Assembly (NCBI GenBank): GCA_026874595.1
Contig: CM049322.1
Coordinates: 52,477,386 to 52,541,385, forward strand
DNA from: Sipunculus nudus
Lineage: Eukaryota; Annelida; Sipuncula; Golfingiida; Sipunculidae
Reading direction: 5' to 3'
DNA: 64,000 nucleotides
Under the pieces are notes generated by a model that worked only from the letters and a program-made list of their open reading frames with translations, was not told the DNA's origin and made no database searches. A program made the position numbers and the translations under genes. Below, one piece after another: positions 23,761 through 35,184 of this stretch (its first letter is position 1; the number at the start of each line of letters is the position of its first letter).

Positions 23761-24085
23761 CTGTGATATCTACAGATGGTGGATGAGTGACTTTAACAAG
23801 CATCAACATCTCGTTGAACTTTTTGCCAGGCAGTTTGATGACCCTCTCGTTCTTTTCTTTATATTCTCCAAAGAACATAGCTTTGAACACAGGGGACCAC
23901 ATGCCAAGAATCACGCGACTGGCAAAGATTTCCTTCCCCTCCACGCGGAATGTGACATCACTTCCTTCCCAGTACCTGGAGAAGTCCTGCTCTGTTGAGT
24001 CTTTGCTTGCTGGTGATGCAGAGGTGGATTTTGCTGGTGATGCAGAGGTGGATTTAGATCCCCCACATTTCAAGTGTCTGGACAT
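23761..24085 (-). CDS. BTB/POZ protein, exon 1 (first recognised coding exon)
   Basis: This exon supplies residues 1-108 plus one base. After a Ser/Ala/Pro-rich leader with a perfect 24-bp duplication (STSASPAK twice), the BTB core runs from about residue 35 (DVTFRVEGKEIFASRVIL, then SPVFKAMFFGEY and VIKLPGKKF). The donor is ACAG|GTAAGTC at 23761/23760 and joins exon 2 in phase. The ATG at 24085 was chosen as the first in-frame methionine; the AG preceded by a T-rich tract (24086 onwards) makes an intron directly before the ATG likely, so a 5' exon may lie further right. With exon 2 the product is 293 residues. Its role is unknown beyond BTB-type dimerisation and possible Cullin-3 adaptor function. 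BTB families are often expanded in molluscs. Confidence 0.88.
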
Positions 24086-24159
24086 CTAAAAAAAAATAAA
24101 TATTTATCAGGAAGCATGTAATATATTTTCTGCAAACATTAGAAAAATAACATGACTTC

Positions 24160-25071
24160 AGTTGTTCATCTTCAATTTTTAAGTTCATGCCACGTAGGTG
24201 TCCGGAGAACTCCTCCGTAACCGCTGGGCCGAATTTTACGAAACCTGGGATTATGTTCGGGTTATATGTGAACTGCTGCGCCCCGATTTTGTTTTGACCT
24301 CTGACCTTTCCTCTGCGCTCTGCGTCCATTTGTGCGTCTGCTTCCACACATAAACCCACATATCTCCGGAACCGTTTGACCGATCAGGCTAAAAAATTTA
24401 CACAAATGTAGCCCTTGGATAGCTTTATAACATACACTAAAAATGGTGGCGCCACCTGCAACCACTTTTGCACAGCGTCCGTCTGTTTGTCTGCTGTGGG
24501 ATAAAATCACTTATATTTTGGCAGTGGTTTGACATATCCACCTAAAATTTTGCAGCTTTATACATCCTGGATAGCTTTTTCGATTTTGTGACAGGTGGTG
24601 CCACCTACATTCTAATTTACGCTGCAGACATCCAAGCTCATATCTCCGGAACAGTTTGACCGATTATGCAAAATTATATATATCACATAGCTCTTTATCA
24701 TGCCCAAAACTGGAGGGGCCACCTGCAACCATTTTTGCACAGCTTCTGTCTGTTTGTCTGCCGTGGGCTAAAATCACTCATATCTCTGTAGTAGTTTGAC
24801 TTATCTGCCTAAAGATTTTGCATGTTTATACATCTTGGATTGCTTTCTCCATTTTTTTGGGCAGGTGGCGCCACCTACATTTATGTGACAGCTTTCTGCA
24901 TTTGTGGTAGGTGGCGCAACCTACATATACATTTTGGCTGCAGACATCCATGCTAATATGCAACACACCTTACTCTATTTTCCCTTGCAACTCAATCCAT
25001 GCCTCACTTCATCCGTTCCACTCTGATTTCGGCGGATACAAGTAGTCGCTTGTCGACTACCCGTATTCTAG
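24160..25071 (+). mobile_element. Helitron-like element, 3' part
   Basis: The right end shows a 7-bp stem hairpin (GTAGTCG / CGACTAC, 25042-25060, loop CTTGT), seven bases, then CTAG at 25068-25071 followed by T. This fits the Helitron 3' signature of a hairpin and CTRR inserted before T. Internally, a unit of about 267 bp is repeated (CACCTGCAACCA at 24453 and 24720), with the GGTGGCGCCACC palindrome or close variants at 24445, 24594, 24864 and 24910. A TGACCTCTGACCT motif lies at 24295-24307. The 5' end was not found and no helicase is encoded. Confidence 0.55.
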
Positions 25072-26151
25072 TTGATAAATCTATTGGTAAGTAGTTATGG
25101 TGAGTTTTGTGAAAATCCATTTAAGCCCTGATAAGTTTTCAAGATGACATTATAAGTTAATGGACGGACAGTATTTAGCTAAATTTCTAGGTAAGTCAAA
25201 TAAATTACAACATCTACCTTGGATATCATGGGTTTCCCTGTAATGAACACAATGTTTGATTTAATGATTTAATTTGATTCTTTCCCTGGTTTAAGTTCTC
25301 CCTTTTCCTGAAGCTTTTTATGCCGTGGTATCCAGCATCCTTGATATATATGCCACATATGCTGTTAGCTGGATTCTATACTCCTATTTGATAGTTTTTT
25401 TATAAATCAAGAGGTTGAGATGAGCAGCAGAGACAATTAGAAAGAAGCATCTTGGGGCAAGACAACTCACTGGTTTTAAGGCTGTGATAGGAACAACATT
25501 TGATGCAGAGATTATAGATTAGGTGCCAACCAGAAAATTCATTTACATGGAGGGAATGGTTTTCTGTACATTTTCAGTATATGGTCTATTCCTGAAATAA
25601 GCCAAAGGGGTGTCGTATAAAATCTTGTTTCCTTAATCCTTACAATTATTGTAATAGTATTATTTTTCCCATATAGAATGAGCCCTGCCTGGAGTTCAAT
25701 ATATTAATGCCAGAGGGGTCTGGAAGACCTGGGTTCCGGGCTCCAGGTATAACTAGGATATGTAAAATAATAAAAATTTTCCATGATATTTTCCTACTTG
25801 GTAGTTGGTTGCTGATAACTAGACAAAAATAAACCTAAATCACCCAAGGCAGTTGATAAAAGTTGGTAATTATTCAAATCCATAAATATTACCAAAATTA
25901 AATTCTGGTCAAAGAAAGGCCCTTTCTGTGTCAGTACTGGTTGGTGCATTGTGGTCAACTTTCATGCATTTTGAGCATCATCTGTCACTTCTGGATGACT
26001 TCCGAGAAGCTTCCGATGGATTGAATATGCTTAATTTTAATATATTGGAATATATATTTGTGATACTTTCTGAAACAGCAAAGGGGGACTTTTTCAAGTT
26101 TCAATTTCAACATGTAAAGTTGTTGATTTGTTTGTTATTTTTATGATAAAA
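25072..26151. other. gene-free stretch
   Basis: No exon, RNA or recognised repeat was found. The forward 72-residue frame at 25928 has no recognisable similarity and sits in AT-rich DNA. Confidence 0.45.
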
Positions 26152-28477
26152 CAAGGGACCCATGGGTCACGGCGCTCAGCTGTTATATATGATAAAAAAT
26201 AAGATTTGGGAATGAGGCACATGCTGGTTTTGTGTGGTAATAAATATAAGCTTTATTATGAGTTGTTGGTGTTTAGCTTATGTATGATTTTGATAGTATC
26301 TAGAGACAAGGAAGAGGATTGATTTCACTTATTTTATTTACAAATGGAGTGCTATTGTCACACAGATTTTGACTTGGCCATATAACTTATAAGCAGCACA
26401 TATAATAAAAGATTTTAACTATTTACTAAAATTTAATAACAATTATTGTGCCAATATATTTTTTATTAAAAAAAATAAGAAAATCATGATTTTTTAAAAT
26501 AAAATATAATGGAAATGATTATTAAAATAATATTATAGAATATATTCATGAATGCATTCATGAATACATTTTGAAAGTATCTGCACTGTAATTCAAATAC
26601 TTTCATTTTTACCTGAATTCCCATTCTTATGCAATAAAATTTTTTAATGCAGTACATATTCATATTCACATACATTTGCAAAGCATTTGCACCATGTCTG
26701 GTATTTACTCAGTTTCAGCCAAACAATGATGTTGAGAATCCAGAATATACAAAATTCACAAATTTAAATAATGATCATAAGTACCTGGTTTTATGGCCTT
26801 TATTTATATTAAAATAAATAAATGTAATATATTCCTATTTGGACTACTTTCACATCAATCTACACACTAGACACAGTAGGAATCTAGATTAATATTATCA
26901 ACTGCATCTTTGTCTATCATTAATTTCCTTCATATGATCCCTAATGATTAGTAATGAATAATATGATTTATTTTTTTATCATTAAAATTGAACTGAAAAA
27001 TACCATAGGTGACTGCATGGTGTTATTTGGAATAACACTGACATTAACATTCTATCCATCCATACAAGATTCTTACATCATCAGTAACTGCAAGTTAATT
27101 TTCTGTTACTCTTTTTTTTTCTTTTTTATTTTTTTGTTGGAGGTAACCGCCTCCATTTTTTTAAAGCTGGCTTAACTAATTTTATGTACATCTACAGATT
27201 TCCATTCCGGTTTCGGACTACATGACAGGGCAGTATCACACGCTTCCTCTCATTTGATATCCTGGCGTTAACCAGGCCCGGTGACTTCTGCAACTGCGGG
27301 CCCTGGGTTGGTAATCATACCACCGAGGAACCCCGAAAGGCGCACTCGTTTGTGAGTGTAACACGGCCGTTGGGCACAACCTTCCCATTAAGCCTGCAGA
27401 GCGCTCATCCTGGTTGGGGACCGACCGTGAAAAACCTCACCGCCTCGACTGAGGTTCGAACTCACGATCTCCCAGCTTTGAGTCCTGCACTCTACCCTTG
27501 AGCCGCAGAAGCCGGTAATTTTCTGTTACAAATTCCTTTCTATTAATTTTTCTTTAATTTTTTATTAAAATCCAATATAAATTTATTAAATTATTGTTTA
27601 TTGTTATGTTGTTTTTCATAACAACTATTAGATGAGTTGGGTTGGACACCTTGATCAACTGTGACTGGGCATTAGCTGCCTGGCTGCCCCAGTGTATGTC
27701 TTGCCTCAAGCGTGCATAATTTGATGAAAGGTCAACAAGGTCAACATACAGGTGACTGAAGAGGGGACTAGCTAGCCTGGGTCTGACATAGTCTCATTAA
27801 AACATTAATAAAAGCTACAATATTTTGCCAATTTCTTTCAGCTTTCTAAACTACAAAGATGAAATCCTTATGTGTGCATGATATGAAAATTATATCAACA
27901 GTGCCCTCAGGGAACAAACATGATTTTTTAAAAAGTGCATTATGTTTGGGCCCATAACTTTAAACAATTACGCAATACGGACATTTTTCTGGCATGTGCA
28001 TAGCTAATGTATAGAAAAATATGTATATTATATATGATCAAAGTCAGATCAGTGGTTTTGATATTAGGCAGTCTTAGGGTATAACAATGGGTTTTTAATG
28101 GAAAAATGAAGTTTTTCATTAATATCTCAAAGGAATTAAGTCCTAGTGACCAAATTCTTTACATGGTAGGGGGTTTTGGAAAAATCTAACTGTATGCCAA
28201 ATTAAAGGAACTTAGAGCTGAAGCTGGGGAACGGAGCTCTAGCTAACTGCATAACACTAGCTTGATGTAAACAATATGTGACATGGTGCTTGAAAACTTG
28301 AATAAAATCAACAGTTTTTGATCAACTGGTATCAAATTTTTGGTATTAACAGACAAAATGCTAACAAAGCATGCTGTGAAAATTAAATCCACAGTACTTA
28401 CAGGAAAAAACACGTGCCATGGTCAAACTTGGGCAAAATTTTAGGTACCAATTTTATATTTTTGCCAATATTTAAAA
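26152..28477 (+). mobile_element. 2.6 kb element, copy 2 (tail lost, SINE inserted)
   Basis: The head CAAGGGACCCATGGGTCACG is followed by the same interior as 19266-21500, including the 24-bp palindrome (26543-26566) and the AT-rich core from about 27790. A SINE interrupts it at 27110-27515. The copy stops near 28477, before the microsatellite and hairpin, exactly where another head (28478) begins, so the tail was lost or displaced by that insertion. Confidence 0.65.
27110..27515 (-). mobile_element. tRNA-derived SINE
   Basis: Read on the minus strand from 27515, the head carries an A-box-like GGCTCAAGGGTAGAGTGC and a B-box GAGTTCGAACCTC at tRNA-like spacing. A unique body of about 300 bp and an A-rich end follow. 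A 14-bp target duplication, TAATTTTCTGTTAC, flanks it at 27096-27109 and 27516-27529. The paralogous element copy around 20207-20240 lacks the insert and shows a near match of the empty site. The sequence is far more GC-rich than its host repeat. The family was not identified. Confidence 0.85.
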
Positions 28478-29470
28478 CAAGGGACCCATGGGCCACGGTG
28501 CTCAGCTGATAATGATTGGACTATGAATGTTTCTCCACTGTGATACTACATCGAGTCAATTAAGCTAATGAATATCATGGACATGTTGGGCTATTATAAA
28601 GGAATGTAATGTAATATGTGAGTAAATGATAAATGAAATTATCTGACTGATGGATTAATAGAGTCAAATATAGTGGTTTATTTTTTATTTATTTAGGAGG
28701 GGTTGAAAATTGTGATATATTTGAGCAAATATGAATGCAATGACAGCAGTAATAAGCAGTAGTAGAATGATGATAAGGCTATTTGTTGAAGGATCTAAAG
28801 TGTATGGTAGTCTGCAAGCTTTCGATTTGACAGATATGATGTTATGATTAACTATGCTGATGAAGTGATTTATGAATTTGTGACTGTATGACACAATATC
28901 TCTTTAGTCTTGACAAGGTACATTATTGTGATGCCCACTATGTCTACATATTACACAATACTGACATAATTTCTGGCATGTACATAGGTACCTATGGACG
29001 AATAGTTATACAAAATATTAAAGTATGAATATATCTGATTCATCTTGTTCTTGCTTACTGAGGCTGACTTTGGGAGAGGGTTTGGAGAAGGGAAAAGTGA
29101 GGGCAGCACGAAGGTGGATGTAGAAATATTCTATTGTAATGTTTTTCATTTATATAAGAATATGAAAAGCTAAGAGGAAAGGGGCCCTCCTACTTGGTTA
29201 TAGTAAAGTTCTAAATATATGATTGCAAAATAATACTCTGACAAGACTGTCATGAAGAAAAACAGTAAAAGTTTTGAGATACTGTGATGCATATGAAAAT
29301 TTACAGATGGACTGGCAAGTTGACAGAATGGACTAATACCTTTATTTCACTTTCAAGGGAATAATGCATTTATGTTTATATATAATCCTATTTTTTTTAA
29401 GCATATCCACTTTTTCCATTAAGAAGTTTTTATCTGAATCATTTTTTATTCACAGGTTTTATAAATTTTT
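28478..29470 (+). repeat. element head followed by unclassified sequence
   Basis: CAAGGGACCCATGGGCCACG at 28478 with GCTCAGCTG is a head. Downstream sequence to about 29.47 kb matches no other core and contains no gene. Confidence 0.4.
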
Positions 29471-29473
29471 AAT

Positions 29474-29611
29474 AAAAAACCTGAAAATATAAGTTAAAAT
29501 ATTAGAATTGTTGCAAAAGTTGCAATCATTATATATACAGAGTAAAAAACTGAAACTATAAGTTAAAATATTAGAATTGTTGCAAAAGTTGCAATCATCA
29601 TATATCCAGAG
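29474..29611. repeat. 69-bp tandem duplication
   Basis: Two copies of a unit containing AAGTTAAAATATTAGAATTG and TTGCAAAAGTTGCAATCAT, offset by 69 bases, with only a few differences. AT-rich, no gene. Confidence 0.85.
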
Positions 29612-30145
29612 TGTAGCTCATATTGGGTCATATTATGCATACACATATATTTTATTATTTTTAAATCATAAATGTTTAAACTGAATTTAAAAGAAAATAA
29701 TGCCACAACATGGCATCTACAAGAATATTCCTTGAACCACTTTTAAAAAGTTTTGCACATTGGAGTTTTCAGTATATGCTTAATTTTATTCACCAATATA
29801 AAATAAAAGATTCAGTAAATTTGATAAAATAAGACATTACAAATAAAGTATAGACACTGTTGGTTGAATGAGGGACAAACAATATCATTGTGCTAATTAC
29901 TATCCCAGTTTTAATTTATTACTGGAATTAATAGTCAATTTCACACCTGGTGAAGTTTTTACACCTCTGAAGTAAGGAATTACTTATCTCATGAACATCC
30001 ACACTTTCATAGCAATACACCACTTTGTGGACACAATTAAATGTACACTTTAATCACTGTAACCCTGGTGGTACAATACAAAATCTAAAATGTAGCATAG
30101 CCTAGAATAAGAATGAATCAAATACAGAAAATAATAACATTCATC
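29612..30145. other. gene-free stretch
   Basis: AT-rich sequence with no recognised feature. Confidence 0.5.
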
Positions 30146-30149
30146 TAGT

Positions 30150-31690
30150 TTATGCACCATCTGGGGGGGGAGGAGTGCAGGGCAGAGGGGAAGCCTGCTG
30201 GTAGTGGCCAAGCTGACCCAAGGCAAGCTGCCTGGGGTGGGTTACATAATGCAAGTGAAGGCTGTACTACTAGGTGGGCTAGATGTAAACAACACTTGAC
30301 ATGGTGTATGAAAACATGAATAAAAGCTATTCTTTCCAATCAATTTCTTTGAAATTTCATATTTTAAAAGATTAAATCCTTATGTATATATGCTGTGAAA
30401 ATTAAATCAACAGTGCCAAAGTTGGACAAAATTTAAGGTATTGATTTTTTATTTATGCTAATAACTTGAAAAATTTCCAAAATTCAGATCTAATTTTGGG
30501 TAAACACTTGAATCTTGATTAAATGAAGTTATATTCCTGAAAAAAAGTCTCTAGGTTCAGCGATTCTCATGTTAGGTGAGTAAATATATTTCCTGATTTT
30601 TTAAAAAATTGCATTATGTTTTGGCCCATAACTTCAAAATAATACCCAATACTGACCTAATTTTTGGTATATTCATAGAAAATGTATGAAAGAATGTGAA
30701 TACTAAATACAATCAAAAACAGATCAGTGGTTTTGATATTAGGCAGCCTTGAAGTGTAACAATGGCTTTTTTTTATGGAAAACAGTTTTTTTCCCTTAAT
30801 ATCTCGAAGGAACGAAGTCCTAATGACCCAATTTTTGGTATGGTAGGAGATTTTGGGGACATCTAAAATTATGCCAACAGCCTGGGGGGCATAGAGATGT
30901 GCACTGAATGACCTACAGTCATCAAAGGGGACTGCTTGACAATGCAAGGGAATACAACAAGAGCCTCCAAAAATATTCAATAGCTAGCCTAATTTTGCAG
31001 CTTTTATTTTCAAATTTCAGATTTTAACAGATTAAATCCTTATGTATACATGCTGTGAAAATTAAATCAACAGTACCTACAGGAAAAAAACGTGCCGTGG
31101 CCAAAATTGGGCAAAATTTAAGGTACCAATTTTATATTTTTGCCAATATTTAAAAAAAGTTAACAGATTTTGATCTAATTTTTGGTATACAATTAAATTT
31201 TGATTAATTAAAGTTGTATTACTGGAAAGAAGTCCCTACCTTTAACACTTTTGGTCCTCAGTGACCAATTATCTTCCTGATTTTTTTACACAGTCCATTA
31301 TGTTTGGGCCCATAACTTTTTCAAATTATATAATACTGACTTAATATCTGGCATGTACATAGAAACTATATAGAGGAATATTTATGGTAAATATGAAGAA
31401 AACCAGATGAGTGGTTTTGATATTAGGCAGTCCTGAAGTGTGAAAATAGATCTCTAATAAAAAAGTGAGGTTTTTCCTTAATATCTCGAAGGAACGAAGT
31501 CCTATTGACCCAATTTTTGGCATGGTAGGAGATTTTTGGGACATCTAACTGTATGGCAAATTTCAGATTCATAGGTCAAATGGTGTCGAAACATGCCAGT
31601 CTTACGGACGAACATCCGGACAGATGGACGGACGGCGGACAATGGACCACGACTATAGCTCAGATGACTTATAGTCAGCTGAGCTAAAAA
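30150..31690 (+). repeat. AT-rich core dimer with intact 3' hairpin
   Basis: Two core units (about 30290-30870 and 30950-31600) with the same landmarks as at 7.4-8.95 and 20.5-21.9 kb. An ACGG block (31606-31640) and hairpin 31656-31686 (loop TAT) follow, then GCTAAAAA. The head is not recognisable. The minus-strand frames at 30657-30980 and 31341-31544 have relatives at 20845, 21536 and elsewhere because the DNA is repeated. Confidence 0.65.
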
Positions 31691-31694
31691 GGTA

Positions 31695-34485
31695 TAATTT
31701 ATTGTTTCAATGATGTTTTTTTACAACAAATAACATTTTTACTTGTATTTTATACTGTAAAAAGGAAGCCCCTATATATTTCTGTACATGTGAAACTGAA
31801 AAATAATATAAATTTTAATCCCGTTCCATACATGCACAATTACCCACAAAAAGAGAATGAAAATCTTAACCAAGCAGACCCAATCGGACTATGTAATATT
31901 AAGATGTCCCTTAAAGAATATTTTCACAAGAGGAAAACTGTATTGATATGTTCAACCTTTCTAACAAATCTATAACATACAAATTTCAGGCCCATTAAAA
32001 ACACAAAGACATAAGTATTGTATTAGTACACAATTGTATCCAGTAGAAAAAAGACCCAATTACAACAAATATACAAATTCATATGAATGAAAAAAAACAA
32101 ATACTGGCGCAAGACGTGAAAATGTTGAATATGCGTATCAGTTCCCATCAGACAAAATGGGACTTGAATATATAAATTTTAGATACCATTTTTACTTATA
32201 TATCATCTTATCCCTTTAGCTTAACGTACAAAATGTTTTAATTTCAGGTGACACTTTTTTCATGAATGAAATTATTTTGATGATTAATTTTATACATGAT
32301 AGTTATTCCTATGGTTGTATTATGAAGTTTACAGAATATCGTTGAAGCCTGTGGTTTTGCCCATCAAATGAGGGAGCTCCCAGGTAGGTGTAGAGGATCC
32401 TCATTAACACATCCTGTGACAGTGTGAGCTGATGACCTTCCCTGGTACTCTGTGGCATGGTTGACTGACCACAAAGATATTAATATTATCTACTGATAAA
32501 TTTTGCATGACAGTGTTTAGAGAGAACTTTGTATAAATGTAATTAATTAAATGTGTTGCATTTAAAGAAATATATACATTTATTTCAAATACATATATTG
32601 GACAAAATACAACAAGAAGACTTACCGGTATTAGCCATGACTTATACACAGAAACATTTTCAGGAAAAAAATGGGAAAACTTACTGTTTAAACTTAAGAC
32701 ATGACAGTATAAACAAAATTCATCATAAAAACTACGATGTCACCTTTTGTGTACACATGTGTATGTGTGTTTGTAATGGGACAGAAATTTGTATGTTTTC
32801 TTCAATTAGTAAAAAAAAGTGGATACATACAAAGGTATGTTTGGTTCTGCTAGGGTCCATTTTCCTACTGAGTATAATTGTGTTGATGCATTCATATATA
32901 TGTATCTGTATTTAGAGGGCTCTTTTATCTGTAGTTTGCCCCCCCCCCCCCCTTCCCCTCCCCACCCAGTTTCAAATTTGTCAGAATGGAAGTAACATCT
33001 CAATATACTGCTTTCATTAATAAAAAATAAATTTTAGTTTCCTTGTGTGAAAAATATTTTATAAAGGAATATCTTTATATTCAAAGGTCCGATCGGGTTT
33101 GCTTGGTTTATTTTCTAATTCCTTTTGATGGGTATTTATGCATGTTTGAAATGGGATAAGAATTTATATTATTTACTGTAACAATACTGGTTGTTAACTA
33201 AATTTGAAATGATCCCTCCCCCAGGTGCAATATGTTTACTGGGCTGTCCCTGAGGCAGTGCCCCCTTCTGGAGATAAGTTGCATTAAATATGGTTTCTTG
33301 TTAACACGTGGATTCGTCTTCGTGTGCTTGCGTGGACGCTATATTGTGTGTGAAGAACCCCTTGAAACATTTACCAACTTAACATTTACAGAAATATTAG
33401 AGGCTACCTTATCACAATATAAAATAAAAGTAACCAATAGTATTTTTGTTGTAAAAAACATAATTGAAACATTAAATTAGACCTTTTTTGTAATAATCTG
33501 AAGAGAAATTATGATTTATAAAGGGTTATTTGTATTTAACATGGTCCGATGAGGTCCGATTGGGTATGATTGGGTGATTAGTCTGACCCAGCGGCACGTG
33601 AGCGTGCTTAATTGATAGTAGATGAAAATCTAGCTCCAAACAAACACGTTAGAGCAAACATGGTATCAGCCTTTGTCAGACCTTAATTAACCAGATTTCA
33701 AAATTGAAAGCTTTGATAATAGAAAAAAAAACATTCACCACTGACTTTTGTTGACAAAGTATTACATGATCACAAGGAAATCACTTGTGAGGGGGTCGCA
33801 CGAAGCCCAATAATTTAACAGCAAAAATGTGGGTTAAGTTGGGTGTTTCAGCCCCCTGAAGTTCATCCAAATATAATGCACCTATACTAGTACACAAATA
33901 AGGGTGATCTGAACGTTAAAATATACCCTGGTTGTAAGCGTTTAGAGGAAGCCTAGGGGTAAGACATCGTTCCGTGACTAACCCGTATTCAGTGCCAGTG
34001 GTAATCGGGACGTGTTGCCATGCCAGTCTGTGGACTGCCGAACATACTGTTAATGATTAAACCAGCGTGTCTTTGTACTTACATTCAACGAAGTTGTAGG
34101 GTAAACTTGCAAGAAAACATTAAAGTCACAGTGATCTTCGAGGACTTTTTGCTGTCACGCCGAGAGTTTCAACTGTACCCCTTCTCAAATTCCCCAAACT
34201 CAGCGCTCATTCCTAAAATCACGAAATATCACGACTCTAAAGAAATAAACGCAGCAAAATAGCAAGCCTGTACTGGTGATAGATAAAACTTGAAAGTTCG
34301 GAGTTTTAACTCGTCTTAATTAGTTTTTTTTTTCGAACCTGAACCTCAGTAAATGTTTCTGTAATCTACTATATCAAATCGACAAGAAAGGAATAATAAT
34401 TGCTCCATTGATAATATATGTAAACAAATCTTAATGAATCCCAGATGTTTTCATACTGGTTAAAAGAAAAAAATTGGTATTTTAA
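31695..34485. other. gene-free stretch
   Basis: No recognised gene or mobile element. A poly-C tract lies near 32939-32952. Forward frames at 33232-33480 (82 residues) and 34020-34262 (80 residues) lack recognisable domains and splice support. Confidence 0.4.
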
Positions 34486-34489
34486 AGAG

Positions 34490-35175
34490 TCTCGATACTT
34501 GCTTAAAAATTGTTGTACCAGAATGTTCAGGACGAATGGAAAGAAAAAAAATTGGTGAATTTCATATTTGTATAAATTGCAGAATGTTTAAAAAATATTT
34601 AAACATTGAGGATTTCTTACTTGTACTACCAAAAACCATTCAATACTGCATTGTGTGAATTCAGACTGAGTAACCGTAAATTACAAGTTCATAAGGGTCG
34701 ATTTTATAATGTTGAAAAAAGCCAGAGAGTACGTGAATTATGCAATGTGTTAGGTGATGAATTTCATTATTAACTTGAATGTAACAGGTTTCTTCACGAA
34801 AGAAAAGAATTTATTTCAGCATGGTACTCTATTAATCCTAACATTAATGCCTAACATAAATTAGAGCAACTCATGTCTATTACTAATCATAGAGAACTCT
34901 GTAAATGGGCCAAATTTGTTAAAACAATTATGGATAAAATTCACTGATGATTTAGTTGTATGTATGTATTGTTCGCCGTCAATTTTTTACACAATTTTTA
35001 TGCTCATTATTTACATTTAATTTATATTTATATTTACACGAGTGTAAGTTTGTATGGTTAATTATTGTTTGTCATGTCCACTAAGGGCAAATATAATCGT
35101 AATTATTGTGTCCTCTGTTACCCTGGATGAAAGACTGTATTTGATGAGTCACGAATGTAATAAAGTTCTGAGTTT
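34490..35175 (+). pseudogene. 3' fragment of a non-LTR retrotransposon ORF2
   Basis: Around 34660-34950 one frame reads RLSNRKLQVHKGRFYN, then a Cys/His region (ELCNVLGDEFHY, stop, LECNRF), then a basic/aromatic end (SAWYSINPNI, then WAKFVKTIMDKIH). This is the zinc-knuckle C-terminus typical of LINE ORF2 proteins. At least two in-frame stops make it non-functional. A 3' untranslated region follows with AATAAAG near 35160. No reverse transcriptase domain remains, so it is 5'-truncated. The clade is not assigned. Confidence 0.6.
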
Positions 35176-35184
35176 GAAATATTA

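Noticed and set aside
19543-26681. Similar minus-strand frames at 19543-19743 and 26484-26681, as if a conserved small protein
   Set aside because: They sit inside two copies of the same 2.6 kb element. DNA identity explains the similarity, and composition is very AT-rich.
27430-27515. A possible tRNA gene on the minus strand
   Set aside because: A- and B-box-like sequences are present, but the insert continues for about 400 bp, has an A-rich end and a target duplication, so it is a SINE.
30657-31544. Minus-strand frames at 30657-30980 and 31341-31544
   Set aside because: Relatives occur at 20845, 21536 and 4314 only because the AT-rich core is repeated; no domain is seen.
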